Assembly (NCBI GenBank): GCA_025923195.1
Contig: JAICGJ010000005.1
Coordinates: 1-64,000 of the forward strand
Direction of reading: 5' to 3'
From: Chryseolinea sp.
Lineage (GTDB): Bacteria > Bacteroidota > Bacteroidia > Cytophagales > Cyclobacteriaceae
DNA length: 64,000 nucleotides
A program made the translations under genes and the position numbers. How positions within the stretch are numbered: position 1 is the stretch's first letter; the number at the start of each line of letters is the position of its first letter. The notes under the pieces are model-generated. The model had not been told where the DNA came from, did not search any database, and saw nothing but the letters and a program-made list of their open reading frames with translations. Shown here piece after piece: positions 38,743-47,708 of this stretch.

Positions 38743-39882
38743 TTATTCCAGCTTTTTGTGAAAGAATAGCTCGTGGTCTTCCAACAATTCAGGATGAGCG
38801 ATTTTGACAAGATCTTTCAAAATTAGGTCAGGTCGCAAGTAACCAAGCTCCAGAAACTCGCTTCCCCCTTTTGCCCCTCTGCGCGCATTGGATGTGTAGA
38901 CTTGATTTTCTCGGTAAGCCCTGAACCTCGCATATCTATGATCGGCATGTTGAATTTCCTGCATAGACTCAAATGAACCTACGCCAATCCATAAGTCCGC
39001 ATTGTAAGCCCTTTCATAGACCGATTCAAAGTCTAATTCGAGGAATCCGTTTGAAGTATCATTGCTCCACAAATAGTTGCAACCACCGTCTCTCAGTAAT
39101 TTGGCGGCATAATTCTGGCCGCCCGGCAGGAACCATGCATCACCATAAACAACGCCGCTTAACACCGAGGGTCTTTCGGCGGCATTATCCACTAGAGCTT
39201 TCGTGTTTAGATAATCTTTTTCGATGGTCTTGAAAACAGAGTCCGCTTCTTCCTCTTTGTTGAAAAAAAGCGCCATAAATTTTATCCACTCTGCTCTGCC
39301 GAGAGGGTGTTTTTCCAGATACTCAGCATTTATAGCAACCGGTACATTCAAGTCTTCAATTTTCTTAAATTGCCCGTAGTCGCTGTTCATCGTATAGCCC
39401 AGGACCATATCGGGCTTTAACATGGCAATACGTTCAAGATTCAACCCTTTATCCACACCTAGCTCCTGAACTTTGCCGGCATCAATCCGGTTTCGCGCCC
39501 GTTCTGAGCTGATGTAGTCCGTGGTAGGGAACCCCGATAGTTTGTCGGTTTCATTCAGGTAATCCAGAAGCGGTATATGGGTTGTTGATGTGCAAACTAT
39601 TGATGATAACGGGATGCGGATTATGCGCACATCAGCCTCATGCGATGGAACGGTCTTTCCTTTTGATACTAATAAGTACTTGTATCCTGACGTCGCTCCC
39701 TGGAATGGATATAATACTTCAACCAGCTTGGTACCGTCGTCCTGATATGCGACCCTGAATCCTGTCGCATACTGGATGGTTGTCGCTGAATTATTAGTGG
39801 CATAGGTGTCAGCACTCTTTTCTTTCTGACAGCCAATTAGGATCAAAATCACAGTCACTCTCAATACGAATATATGCCTCAT
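38743..39882 (-). CDS. btuF: BtuF-like ABC-transporter substrate-binding lipoprotein (vitamin B12 binding)
   Basis: A periplasmic binding lipoprotein of about 379 residues with the PF01497 fold. From ATG 39882 it has a signal with lipobox LILIGC. Visible are LSGFPTTDYISSERARNRID, LGVDKGLNLERIAMLKPD and the characteristic WIGVGSFESMQ region. B12 or another corrinoid is the likely ligand, because the gene is divergent from a cobalamin riboswitch and a TonB receptor; a metal complex is the alternative. Upstream ATG at 39969 adds 29 residues before the signal and is rejected. No BtuCD transporter is in the window. Confidence 0.87.
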   Translation of the reverse strand: MRHIFVLRVTVILILIGCQKEKSADTYATNNSATTIQYATGFRVAYQDDGTKLVEVLYPFQGATSGYKYLLVSKGKTVPSHEADVRIIRIPLSSIVCTSTTHIPLLDYLNETDKLSGFPTTDYISSERARNRIDAGKVQELGVDKGLNLERIAMLKPDMVLGYTMNSDYGQFKKIEDLNVPVAINAEYLEKHPLGRAEWIKFMALFFNKEEEADSVFKTIEKDYLNTKALVDNAAERPSVLSGVVYGDAWFLPGGQNYAAKLLRDGGCNYLWSNDTSNGFLELDFESVYERAYNADLWIGVGSFESMQEIQHADHRYARFRAYRENQVYTSNARRGAKGGSEFLELGYLRPDLILKDLVKIAHPELLEDHELFFHKKLE

Positions 39883-40029
39883 GTTTGCAAGATAGCGGTT
39901 CCAGTGGTGATGATCAGAAAGCCCTGAAGTCGGAGTGACAAATAAATTGTGACGATAGCGCATTTGCAAAATACAACGGAGTGGCTTACGTTTGTTTCGG
40001 ATTTTGGTTCTTCTGCTGTTACAACATCA

Positions 40030-40190
40030 GAAGATTAAAAGGGAATACCGGTGTGATACATATCAATTCCGGAGCTGTCCCCGCAACTGTAATTCATATC
40101 GTAATGCTGACAATCCGATTGCCACTGTGTCGCAATTCGCGCCATGGGAAGGCGTCAGCAAGTGAAAAGCCAGGAGACCTGCCACAAATC
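40030..40190 (+). promoter_or_regulatory. Cobalamin (AdoCbl) riboswitch upstream of the TonB receptor
   Basis: Reading the plus strand, AAAAGGGAATACCGGTGTGA is followed by TTCCGGAGCTGTCCCCGCAA, then GCCACTGTG, ATGGGAAGGCG and the B12 box AAAGCCAGGAGACCTGCC at 40166-40183. These are the conserved core and box of the cobalamin family riboswitch, in the right order and spacing. Downstream, CTTTC (40207-40211) and GAAAG (40216-40220) form a small hairpin just before the ATG, possibly the expression platform that hides the start region. A short hairpin CTTCTG/CAGAAG at about 40010-40032 precedes the riboswitch. Confidence 0.95.
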
Positions 40191-40223
40191 TAAATTTTAA
40201 TCAGAGCTTTCGGGTGAAAGGCA

Positions 40224-42434
40224 ATGAGTAGATGGGCTTATCCCTGTTTATTTTCATTTCTTCCAGAGCTCATGGTATTTACAACTTGGCAAACCCAAAA
40301 TGCTGTGAGAAAATTTTACAAATTAATCTTGACCTTGAATGCCTGTTCACACCTGGTTGTTGCTCAGGATTCATTAAAAACAACCATGCTTGATGAGGTT
40401 GTCACAACGGCCACCCGGTACGACCAAATGCTTATCGAAGCCCCTAGAAGTGCTGCCGTCATTAGCAACGATTTCATCAGAAAAAGCAGTTTCAGTTCAG
40501 TTGGTGAATTGCTTTCCAGCCAGGGTAGTATCTACGTCGTTGGCGCTTATCAAACCCCGGGCAGTTCTCAAAGCTTGTTCATGCGGGGCGCCAACAGCAA
40601 TCAGACAGCCGTCTTGATTGATGGCGTGCGAATTACCGATCCCTCGTCGCCAAACGCAGCTATAGACATCAATGAATTGTCGCTCACAGATGTTGATCGC
40701 ATAGAAATAATACGTGGTTCTCACAGCACCTTGTACGGCGGGGCAGCTGTAGGAGGCGTGATTAATATCATTACAAAAAGAGGACACAACCCCGGTTTCC
40801 ATGGTGATGTCAGCCTATCTGGAGGAACCTTTGGAAACTCATCCTCAGTTTTATCACAGAACGTAAGCGCGAATTATACCCTGAAAAGTGGGATTTACTT
40901 CACAGGATCTCTATTTAATCAAAATGTGAATGGCCTTAATGCCTCCTTGGATACACTAACGGACACCGGGGTTTATCATACAGCAGATAAGGATGATTTC
41001 GAAAAAACCGATGCGTATGTGAAAGCGGGATTCAAGAATAACCTTTGGAATGGCTTTGTCTCCTACAAAAGAACAGATCAGCGTGCTGATATTGACGACG
41101 GCGCATACAATGATGACGACAATGCATACCTTGATTTCAAACGGAATCTGGTCAACTATCAACTTAGCTATCAATTAACGGACGATTGGCGAATTGCCGG
41201 GGTCGGCTCATGGAGCGATTCAAAGAGACTCAGCTTGAACGATTCATCGATTGTAGACGAGATTGGTAACTATGATGCAACGTTTATCAATGGACTTTAT
41301 AGAGGTAAAATTAACACGAATGAATTACAGCTGAACTATCATCATCAACGATTTATCGCCGTAGCCGGCGGGGGCCGTTATGGAGAGGATATGAACTTCA
41401 ATACTTTTTACTTTAGCCGCTCGGTTTTTGGCGAATTCACATCGATCGTAAATTACGACACGCTTGATACGTCGGCCTCAACCAATTACGCCTTCGGACA
41501 CGTAACACTTAAACTTGACCATTTCAATTTCGCCGTTGGCACTAGGTGGAGTGATCATTCTTTATTCGGGAATCACTGGACCTTCGAAGCAAATCCATCT
41601 TACTATTTTAGCAACACGCACCTTTACGCCTCTCTGTCGACAGGATTTAATCCGGCTTCCTTGTACCAATTATACGATCCGTCACAAGGTTTTAACGCAT
41701 ATACTACCCGTGGTAATCGGAATTTGAAGCCAGAAGAATCAATGTCACTAGAATTGGGAATAAAGAAAGAATTTAAGCCAGGAAGTTACGTGACTTTTTC
41801 AGCCTTTCGGACAGAAACCAAGAATTCCATTGAATACGTATACCTGTGGAACAAGAATACGGCCATTGAAGAATTGACTTTTTCTGATAACATGGGAGAC
41901 ACTTACCTGAATATTGCCCGGCAGGTTGTAAACGGCCTGGAGATAGAAGGAAGTACCGAAGTTGACAAGTTCCAGTTGCGCGGTAACGTAACCTGGATCG
42001 AGGGAACAATTTCCATTGATCCTTCGGATATCAATACGCAACAAACTGGTGGACATCATGTGCAGTTATTCAATTATGGTACGTTTGTTACCGGCGATGT
42101 TAACGTCGATAAGCTAGTCAGAAGACCGAGCTTCATGGCCTATGCGGAATTGAGTTATAAGCTGCGAACCAACCTTACGATGAGTGCGGCATACCGTTAT
42201 ACCGGATCGCGGTTCGATTCCGGTTATGATGAAACACTCGGTCCTTACGGAGCTTTAAACCAATTTGAAGTGGAATACTACGACCTGATAGATATCGGAC
42301 TTAACTGGGAAGTGTCGAAGGGGTTTATGTTGGGCGTAAAAGTGGAAAATATTCTGGACGAGTCCTATCGGGAAATAATCGGATTTCAAACTCGAGGAAG
42401 GAGTGCCACCGCAAAGCTAAATTTTAGATGGTAA
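40224..42434 (+). CDS. btuB: TonB-dependent outer-membrane receptor (BtuB-like, B12 uptake)
   Basis: Energised import of cobalamins across the outer membrane. The 736-residue protein has a Ton box and plug (LDEVVTTATRYDQM; GSSQSLFMRGANSNQTAVLI; EIIRGSHSTLYGGAAVGGVI) and a 22-strand barrel ending SATAKLNFRW with the terminal aromatic. The assignment to B12 rests on the riboswitch in its leader and the BtuF-like neighbour. ATG 40224 lies 33 bases past the riboswitch. ATG 40272 would place the signal peptide (AVRKFYKLILTLNACSHLVV) nearer the start and may be correct. The DUF5522-DUF71 gene follows after 18 bases. Confidence 0.92.
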   Translation: MSRWAYPCLFSFLPELMVFTTWQTQNAVRKFYKLILTLNACSHLVVAQDSLKTTMLDEVVTTATRYDQMLIEAPRSAAVISNDFIRKSSFSSVGELLSSQGSIYVVGAYQTPGSSQSLFMRGANSNQTAVLIDGVRITDPSSPNAAIDINELSLTDVDRIEIIRGSHSTLYGGAAVGGVINIITKRGHNPGFHGDVSLSGGTFGNSSSVLSQNVSANYTLKSGIYFTGSLFNQNVNGLNASLDTLTDTGVYHTADKDDFEKTDAYVKAGFKNNLWNGFVSYKRTDQRADIDDGAYNDDDNAYLDFKRNLVNYQLSYQLTDDWRIAGVGSWSDSKRLSLNDSSIVDEIGNYDATFINGLYRGKINTNELQLNYHHQRFIAVAGGGRYGEDMNFNTFYFSRSVFGEFTSIVNYDTLDTSASTNYAFGHVTLKLDHFNFAVGTRWSDHSLFGNHWTFEANPSYYFSNTHLYASLSTGFNPASLYQLYDPSQGFNAYTTRGNRNLKPEESMSLELGIKKEFKPGSYVTFSAFRTETKNSIEYVYLWNKNTAIEELTFSDNMGDTYLNIARQVVNGLEIEGSTEVDKFQLRGNVTWIEGTISIDPSDINTQQTGGHHVQLFNYGTFVTGDVNVDKLVRRPSFMAYAELSYKLRTNLTMSAAYRYTGSRFDSGYDETLGPYGALNQFEVEYYDLIDIGLNWEVSKGFMLGVKVENILDESYREIIGFQTRGRSATAKLNFRW

Positions 42435-42452
42435 GCAAAAATCCCAACTACC

Positions 42453-43292
42453 TTGAGCTACAGTGAAGACTACTATTGGGAAAATGGCTTGTTGGTCTTC
42501 ACGGAAGCATATCACCTCAAACGAGGTTACTGCTGTCAGAATGGATGTCGGCATTGTCCTTATGGTAAAGAGCGACTGAGACAAAAAATTACGGTTAGCT
42601 GGAGTGGGGGCAAAGATTCGGCGTTAGCCTTGTACAAGATCCTAACATCAAAAACTTTTGAGGTTGCGAACATCCATACCGTTATTGACGCAGGCACAAA
42701 AAGAGTTGGCTTACACGGGGTATCGGAAACGCTTATTGAACGACAGGCGGAGGAAATCGGAATTCCGCTGGAAAAAATTCATATTCCTTCCACCGATGGC
42801 ACAAGTGCGTACGAAAGTCATTTAAGAACGTTTTATCAGCGATGTGTCGAGGAAGGTATTGTAGGAGTTGCCTTCGGTGACATACATCTTCAGGATCTAA
42901 AGGAATACAGGATACTTCTGTTGAAACCCTCTGGACTGTCTGCCATATTTCCGCTTTGGGGACTTGAAAGCAGCTTTATATTGAAGGAGATAATTGCAGC
43001 CGGATTCAAAACGAGAATTTGCGCGGCTAACGCTAGTTTGTTCTCAATCGATCGAGTAGGAGGAATAATCGATGATCATTTTGTTGAGACCCTTCCGCAA
43101 GGTGTCGATCCTTGCGGGGAAAACGGCGAGTTTCATACGTTTGTCTATGATGGTCCGTTATTCAAAAGGGAAATACAAATCGTGGCAGGCGAGGTTGTTC
43201 GACAAACATACCGGTATAAAAAACTGAATCCCTCTGGTGAAATTGAAGATGTTGAGACGGCTTTTTGGTTTAGAGATTATTTGCAGTTGTAG
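42453..43292 (+). CDS. DUF5522 and DUF71 (ATP pyrophosphatase/Dph6-like) fusion, B12-associated group
   Basis: 279 residues. Residues 1-42 form a DUF5522 Cys-rich module (YCCQNGCRHCPYG; Cys27, Cys28, Cys32 and Cys35). From about residue 46 comes an ATP-pyrophosphatase domain with SWSGGKDSALALY and the later VAFGDIHLQDLKEYR, PLWGLESS and GEFHTFVYDGP motifs of DUF71/COG2102. DUF71 members near B12 genes form a group proposed in the literature to act in B12 salvage, distinct from diphthamide synthesis. TTG at 42453 is the only usable start because TAA lies six codons upstream. It is downstream of the TonB receptor and ends 7 bases from convergent meaB. Confidence 0.85.
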   Translation: MSYSEDYYWENGLLVFTEAYHLKRGYCCQNGCRHCPYGKERLRQKITVSWSGGKDSALALYKILTSKTFEVANIHTVIDAGTKRVGLHGVSETLIERQAEEIGIPLEKIHIPSTDGTSAYESHLRTFYQRCVEEGIVGVAFGDIHLQDLKEYRILLLKPSGLSAIFPLWGLESSFILKEIIAAGFKTRICAANASLFSIDRVGGIIDDHFVETLPQGVDPCGENGEFHTFVYDGPLFKREIQIVAGEVVRQTYRYKKLNPSGEIEDVETAFWFRDYLQL

Positions 43293-43299
43293 ACTCCGT

Positions 43300-44316
43300 C
43301 TATTCACTATTTTCCCTAATTGCACTATGATAGGTTCTTAACAACTTTTCCGCTGCAGCATTCGCAGAAATTTTTTTTTCGAAAACTTTACCCTGCAATT
43401 TCTCTCTTTCGGATTGCCATGAACGAAATCGCGCAACATCCAAACCCAAGAGCTCTTGAAAATAAATTTGGAGCAAGTCATTATTTTGTGCCTTTCTATT
43501 CGTGACAAACGTGCCGTCTGCTGTTGACTGATCAACATATGATGTTATCAACCGCCAGATTTCTTCGATACCCTTTTTGGTGTGAGCCGACGTCGTCAAA
43601 ACCTTCGGCGTCCAAGCCGTGCCAGTTGATGGGTTAAGGTGCAATGCTTGCTCATAAGAAGCTTTTGCAGCGAGGGCATTTTTGATATTGTCACCGTCAG
43701 CTTTTGTAATGACAATCGCATGAGCAACTTCAGTGATACCTTTCTTTATTCCCTGCAGTTCATCGCCTGCACCTGCCAGCATGAGGAGCAAAAAAAAGTC
43801 TACGAGATTTTTTACACTTACCTCAGACTGGCCGACGCCTACAGTTTCAATGATTATAATTTCGTAGCCTGCAGCTTCACACAATAGCATCACGTCATTT
43901 GTTTTTTGAGCGACACCTCCCAATGTGCTTCCCGACGGGCTTGGTCGGATGTAAGCTGATGGCTGTCTTGAAAGTCCTTCCATCCGAGTCTTGTCGCCGA
44001 GTATGCTTCCTTTGGTAATTTGGCTGCTGGGATCCACCGTCAAAACAGCTAGCTTTTTCCCGAGGCTTGTGATGTGCGTGCCGAAGGACTCAATGAAAGA
44101 GCTTTTACCAACTCCCGGGACACCCGTAATTCCAATACGAATTGATTTACCTGTTGCATGTATGATTTTCTCTAAAAGCCGTGTGCTTAATTTCCGATCG
44201 TCGGCTAGATTACTCTCAATAACTGTTATAGCTTGGCTTAGGATCATACGGTCACCTTGCAAAACACCATCTGCTAACGATTTTAAAGGCGGCCTGGGTT
44301 TGATCGATTGCTTCAA
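43300..44316 (-). CDS. meaB: Methylmalonyl-CoA mutase-associated GTPase MeaB
   Basis: A G3E-family GTPase that guards and helps load the adenosylcobalamin cofactor of methylmalonyl-CoA mutase. The 338-residue protein has the P-loop GVPGVGKSS (residues 65-73), the VDPSSQITKGSILGDKTRM segment, the IIETVGVGQSE motif and TKADGDN. First codon TTG at 44314-44316; the N-terminus LADGVLQGDRMILSQAITV fits the family, so the in-frame ATG at 44247 would truncate it. It is convergent with the DUF71 gene and divergent from the CHASE2 gene. The mutase itself is not in the window. Its position beside B12-uptake genes makes sense. Confidence 0.94.
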   Translation of the reverse strand: MKQSIKPRPPLKSLADGVLQGDRMILSQAITVIESNLADDRKLSTRLLEKIIHATGKSIRIGITGVPGVGKSSFIESFGTHITSLGKKLAVLTVDPSSQITKGSILGDKTRMEGLSRQPSAYIRPSPSGSTLGGVAQKTNDVMLLCEAAGYEIIIIETVGVGQSEVSVKNLVDFFLLLMLAGAGDELQGIKKGITEVAHAIVITKADGDNIKNALAAKASYEQALHLNPSTGTAWTPKVLTTSAHTKKGIEEIWRLITSYVDQSTADGTFVTNRKAQNNDLLQIYFQELLGLDVARFRSWQSEREKLQGKVFEKKISANAAAEKLLRTYHSAIRENSE

Positions 44317-44371
44317 GATTCTCGTAATGCTCGCTTAAATTTCTAAATTTACTTAACACTCGTGAATCAAT

Positions 44372-45691
44372 ATGAGAAATTTTTGGATTGATTGTGTTCT
44401 GGCTACGCTCCTCGTATTTCTCTTGATGTGGGGAATTCTTGGAATATCCAACCTAAACATTTTCAACGCATTTGATTCAATCGGTCAGGCTTTGTCAGAT
44501 ATCCAGTTGACAGATTACGTTTTTTCAAACCTTCGTAAAGATCCAGATGTTGATCAAAATATTGTGGTGGTTAATATCGGCGATTTATCAAGAGGCGAAA
44601 TTGCGGAAGAAATCAAGATCATCAGTCAACATAAGCCAAAGGTAATTGGTATCGATAGTTTTTTTGGATGTCCTTCTTTGTTGAGAGATACAGTCAACTG
44701 TCCAAAGTTGAGGGATGTCATGGGTAATTTGTTATTGAGCAATGCTATACAAGAAGCGGGCAACGTTGTTCTTGTTACGAAAGTCCTTCAAGCTGATACG
44801 CTTCTGCCGCCAAACCAATACGATTCGCTAAGGAGGTCTGATCCGATGTTTAGCGACTTTGCCGTTCGCGAGGGCTATGCAAACCTGGACACAGATGCTG
44901 AGTTCCAGGATGATGCAAAGACCTGCCGTGTATTCAATCCGAGAATCGAGGTCGATGGCAAAACAAACTATGCATTCGCAGTCGAGATAGCAATGGAATA
45001 CGACTCGGTGAAAACGAAAAAATTTCTAGAGAGAAACAATTACGAGGAGGTGATTAATTATCGCGGCAATGTATATGACATTTTTGGATCAACAGGCTAT
45101 CCGAATATGTTTTATACACTTGACGTCGACGATGTTCGTTCGGGAAATTTCATGCCCGACATGTTAAAAGACAAGATCGTGATTTTCGGATTTTTAGGAT
45201 CATATTTAGGCGACCCTTCCTGGGATGATAAGTTTTACACGTCCTTAAATAAAAAGCTAGCTGGCAGGGCCAATCCCGATATGTTTGGAGCTGTAGTTCA
45301 CGCCAATATCGTTTCAATGATCTTAAATGAGGACTACGTTAATCAAATGGCCGAATGGCAGGAAGTTGCGATGGCAATAATTCTTTGTTTGTTGAATGTG
45401 GCACTATTTTCGTTAATCAACACTCATTTGCCCCTTTGGTATGACGGCATTACCAAACTTTTGCAGCTCATTCAGTTATTGCTGTATACAGTATTAATGG
45501 TAATGATCTTTCATTGGTTTTCATTTAAACTGAATGTAACACTTACCTTAGCGGCAGTAGCATTAGTAGGAGATGTTTACGAGATTTATATGAGTGTAAT
45601 CAAAAACATGTATTTTAAGATAAAGGGATGGTTTATGATTACCCCAAAAGACGATGCTGTATTAACCGCGGTAAATACCGAAGAATCTTAA
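44372..45691 (+). CDS. Stand-alone CHASE2 domain membrane protein
   Basis: 439 residues. One transmembrane helix at about residues 9-28 precedes a CHASE2 extracytoplasmic sensor domain (NIVVVNIGDLSRGEIAEEI; PKVIGIDSFFGCPSLL; KDKIVIFGFLGSYLGD; FGAVVHANIVSMILNEDY), then three C-terminal helices (EVAMAIILCLLNVALFSLI and others). In other bacteria CHASE2 is fused to a cyclase, kinase or phosphatase; here there is no such output domain, only a short tail. Start ATG 44372. It is followed by two paralogous secreted proteins, which may be its partners. Confidence 0.9.
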   Translation: MRNFWIDCVLATLLVFLLMWGILGISNLNIFNAFDSIGQALSDIQLTDYVFSNLRKDPDVDQNIVVVNIGDLSRGEIAEEIKIISQHKPKVIGIDSFFGCPSLLRDTVNCPKLRDVMGNLLLSNAIQEAGNVVLVTKVLQADTLLPPNQYDSLRRSDPMFSDFAVREGYANLDTDAEFQDDAKTCRVFNPRIEVDGKTNYAFAVEIAMEYDSVKTKKFLERNNYEEVINYRGNVYDIFGSTGYPNMFYTLDVDDVRSGNFMPDMLKDKIVIFGFLGSYLGDPSWDDKFYTSLNKKLAGRANPDMFGAVVHANIVSMILNEDYVNQMAEWQEVAMAIILCLLNVALFSLINTHLPLWYDGITKLLQLIQLLLYTVLMVMIFHWFSFKLNVTLTLAAVALVGDVYEIYMSVIKNMYFKIKGWFMITPKDDAVLTAVNTEES

Positions 45692-45719
45692 CTTGCCACA
45701 GTCTTGAATTTAAATAATC

Positions 45720-46610
45720 ATGAAAGCTAGCGTATTGACTCTTTCTCTTTCCATTTTCATCTCTTTCACCCAGGCGCAAGACTATGCATTCAAAGTCCTC
45801 GCGAATAAAGGAGCAAATGAAGTCAAATCCGGCAGTGACTGGCTTCCTGTTAAGACAGGCGCCAGCTTAAAAAATGATGATGAGCTTAAGCTTAGCGCAA
45901 ATGCTTATATGGGCTTAGTACATGCTACAGGCAAACCACTGGAGTTAAAGCAACCTGGAAGCTATAAGGTCTCAGACCTTGCCGCTCAAGTAAAGACCGG
46001 TAGCAGTGTTTTGACCAAGTATACAGATTTCATCCTTAGTAGTAACTCACCCGAAGCCAAAAAGAACCGGCTGAGCGCTACCGGAGCAGTGGATCGCGGT
46101 GATAATGCAGCCATTCAGTTACTATTACCGCAAAATCAACATTCTGGAATTTACAATAACGTCGCAATTATTAGCTGGGTAGGAACCAACGTACCTGGAC
46201 CCTATATTATAACGGTTCGAAACATGTTTGACGATGAGTTGGCGCAATTGGAAACCCCCGAGGCTAGTTACCAAATCGATTTAACTGATCCCAAATTTTC
46301 GAAGGAGAACGCGCTTTTGATTGAAGTAAAGGCCAAGAATGACCCCAAACAGGTTTCCAAGCAGCATTTGATTAAGAAGCTCGCTCCTGCGGAACAGGAA
46401 AACGTCAAGAAGTCGCTAAATGAGATTATGGGCGAGGTTCAGGAGCAAACTGCTCTAAATAAGTTCATTTTAGCGGGTTTTTATGAGGAGAACAATCTCT
46501 TTATAGATGCTATTTCGGCCTACGAAGAAGCCATCAAACTCGCACCTGATGTCACCTCCTACAGGGAGGCCTATGATGACTTTTTGATCCGGCACGGAAT
46601 TAAAAAATAG
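45720..46610 (+). CDS. Secreted FecR-like protein, first of a tandem paralogous pair
   Basis: 296 residues with a signal peptide (MKASVLTLSLSIFISFTQAQ). The region ALANKGANEVKSGSDWLPVK to about residue 80 has a FecR-like pattern (W-L-G-L-D-L-A-G-V). The middle holds a beta-sandwich (NNVAIISWVGTNVPGPYIIT) and the C-terminus two helices of TPR-like type (FYEENNLFIDAISAYEEAI). No enzymatic motif is seen. It is 28 bases after the CHASE2 gene, so likely in one transcript, and a strong terminator follows its stop. It is about 50-60 percent identical by eye to the next gene. Confidence 0.8.
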   Translation: MKASVLTLSLSIFISFTQAQDYAFKVLANKGANEVKSGSDWLPVKTGASLKNDDELKLSANAYMGLVHATGKPLELKQPGSYKVSDLAAQVKTGSSVLTKYTDFILSSNSPEAKKNRLSATGAVDRGDNAAIQLLLPQNQHSGIYNNVAIISWVGTNVPGPYIITVRNMFDDELAQLETPEASYQIDLTDPKFSKENALLIEVKAKNDPKQVSKQHLIKKLAPAEQENVKKSLNEIMGEVQEQTALNKFILAGFYEENNLFIDAISAYEEAIKLAPDVTSYREAYDDFLIRHGIKK

Positions 46611-46632
46611 ATAAAATATTTTAAGAAAAATG

Positions 46633-46653
46633 AAGCCGCGCGGCGGCTTTTTC
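46633..46653 (+). terminator. Rho-independent terminator after the first paralog
   Basis: AAGCCGC at 46633-46639 and GCGGCTT at 46643-46649 form a 7-base stem with a 3-base loop, followed by a T-run. It lies 22 bases after the stop of the first paralog and before the second paralog's promoter. Confidence 0.85.
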
Positions 46654-46691
46654 CGTTTATAGGTGGTATAAAATTTCTCAATGGATTATCT

Positions 46692-46699
46692 TATTTTTG
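46692..46699 (+). promoter_or_regulatory. Likely -7 element upstream of the second paralog
   Basis: TATTTTTG matches TAnnTTTG. No exact TTTG is found 19 bases upstream, so this is a partial match. Its position between the terminator and the ATG supports a separate promoter. Confidence 0.5.
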
Positions 46700-46735
46700 T
46701 CTAAATAAGTCCTTCCCTTTAAAATTTCTCTTACC

Positions 46736-47635
46736 ATGAAATCACGTAGAATGGCTTTCTTCGCAGTCCTCCTTTTGGCATTTGGGTACTGTCCGGCACA
46801 GGATTATGCGTTCAAAGTCCTTGTAAATAAGGGCAAGAACGAACTGAAGTCAGGAAATAGCTGGCAGCAGTTGAAGGTAGGATTGAGTCTTAAATCAGCA
46901 GACGAATTAAAGATCTCTGAAAACGCATACCTCGGTCTGGTCCACGTCAGTGGAAAGGCGTTGGAACTGAAGCAATCCGGAAACTATAAAGTCGTGGATC
47001 TGGCAGCGAAAGTTAACGGGGGTTCTAGTGTTTTAAATAAGTACACAGATTTCATCTTAAGCTCCGCCACGTCGCCGAAAAATCGTCTTGCAGCAACTGG
47101 TGCAGTTGATCGGGGAACAGACAACATTCAGGTATATCTTCCCAAGCCGGAGTTGGCAGTTGTTTATAATAATGACGTAATCATAGGCTGGGATTCTGAA
47201 GCAGCGCCGGGCCCCTATATAGTAACATTCAAGAGTTTGTTCGATGATGACTTGGGTAGGGTTGAAGTACCTGAAAATACCGTGGCTGTTCAATTAAACA
47301 ATCAGAACTTCGCTAATGAAGACAACATTATTGTGGAGGTCTCCTCACTGTCCAACAAGAATAAAATCTCCGACAAGTATACACTAAAGAAACTATCGAA
47401 GGCCGATAAAGACAGGATCAAGAATTCTTTACGTGAAATCGAAAACCCAACGGCCGAGCCCAATGCGCTCAACAAGTTGTTGATAGCCGGCTTCTATGAG
47501 CAAAACAACCTCCTCATCGACGCAGGCACGGCTTATCTCGAGGCGATCCAACTTGCGCCCGACGTTCCTCAGTACCAGGAAGCCTATGATAACTTCCTCT
47601 TGCGTAACGCGCTGAAAAAGCCTGTTAAGAAATAG
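46736..47635 (+). CDS. Secreted FecR-like protein, second of a tandem paralogous pair
   Basis: 299 residues, a clear paralog of the preceding gene over its whole length: both read DYAFKVL at the start of the mature part, LSLKSADELKISENAYLGLV against SLKNDDELKLSANAYMGLV, then SSVLNKYTDFILSS, and end EAIQLAPDVPQYQEAYDNFL. A signal peptide is present (MKSRRMAFFAVLLLAFGYCP). The two differ mainly in a loop near residue 110-130 and in the Lys-rich tail here. It has its own -7 element and its own terminator at 47665-47692, so it is expressed separately from the first copy. No molecular function is known. Confidence 0.8.
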   Translation: MKSRRMAFFAVLLLAFGYCPAQDYAFKVLVNKGKNELKSGNSWQQLKVGLSLKSADELKISENAYLGLVHVSGKALELKQSGNYKVVDLAAKVNGGSSVLNKYTDFILSSATSPKNRLAATGAVDRGTDNIQVYLPKPELAVVYNNDVIIGWDSEAAPGPYIVTFKSLFDDDLGRVEVPENTVAVQLNNQNFANEDNIIVEVSSLSNKNKISDKYTLKKLSKADKDRIKNSLREIENPTAEPNALNKLLIAGFYEQNNLLIDAGTAYLEAIQLAPDVPQYQEAYDNFLLRNALKKPVKK

Positions 47636-47664
47636 TGATTCACATATTCAGGACTGAAAAATCG

Positions 47665-47695
47665 AAGAGCTGTCCGATTGAGGGCAGCTCTTTGC
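47665..47695 (+). terminator. Rho-independent terminator after the second paralog
   Basis: AAGAGCTG at 47665-47672 pairs with CAGCTCTT at 47685-47692, with three further inner pairs (one a G-T). A short T-rich tail (TGCTTT) follows. Confidence 0.8.
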
Positions 47696-47708
47696 TTTAT
47701 TGGCGGGG

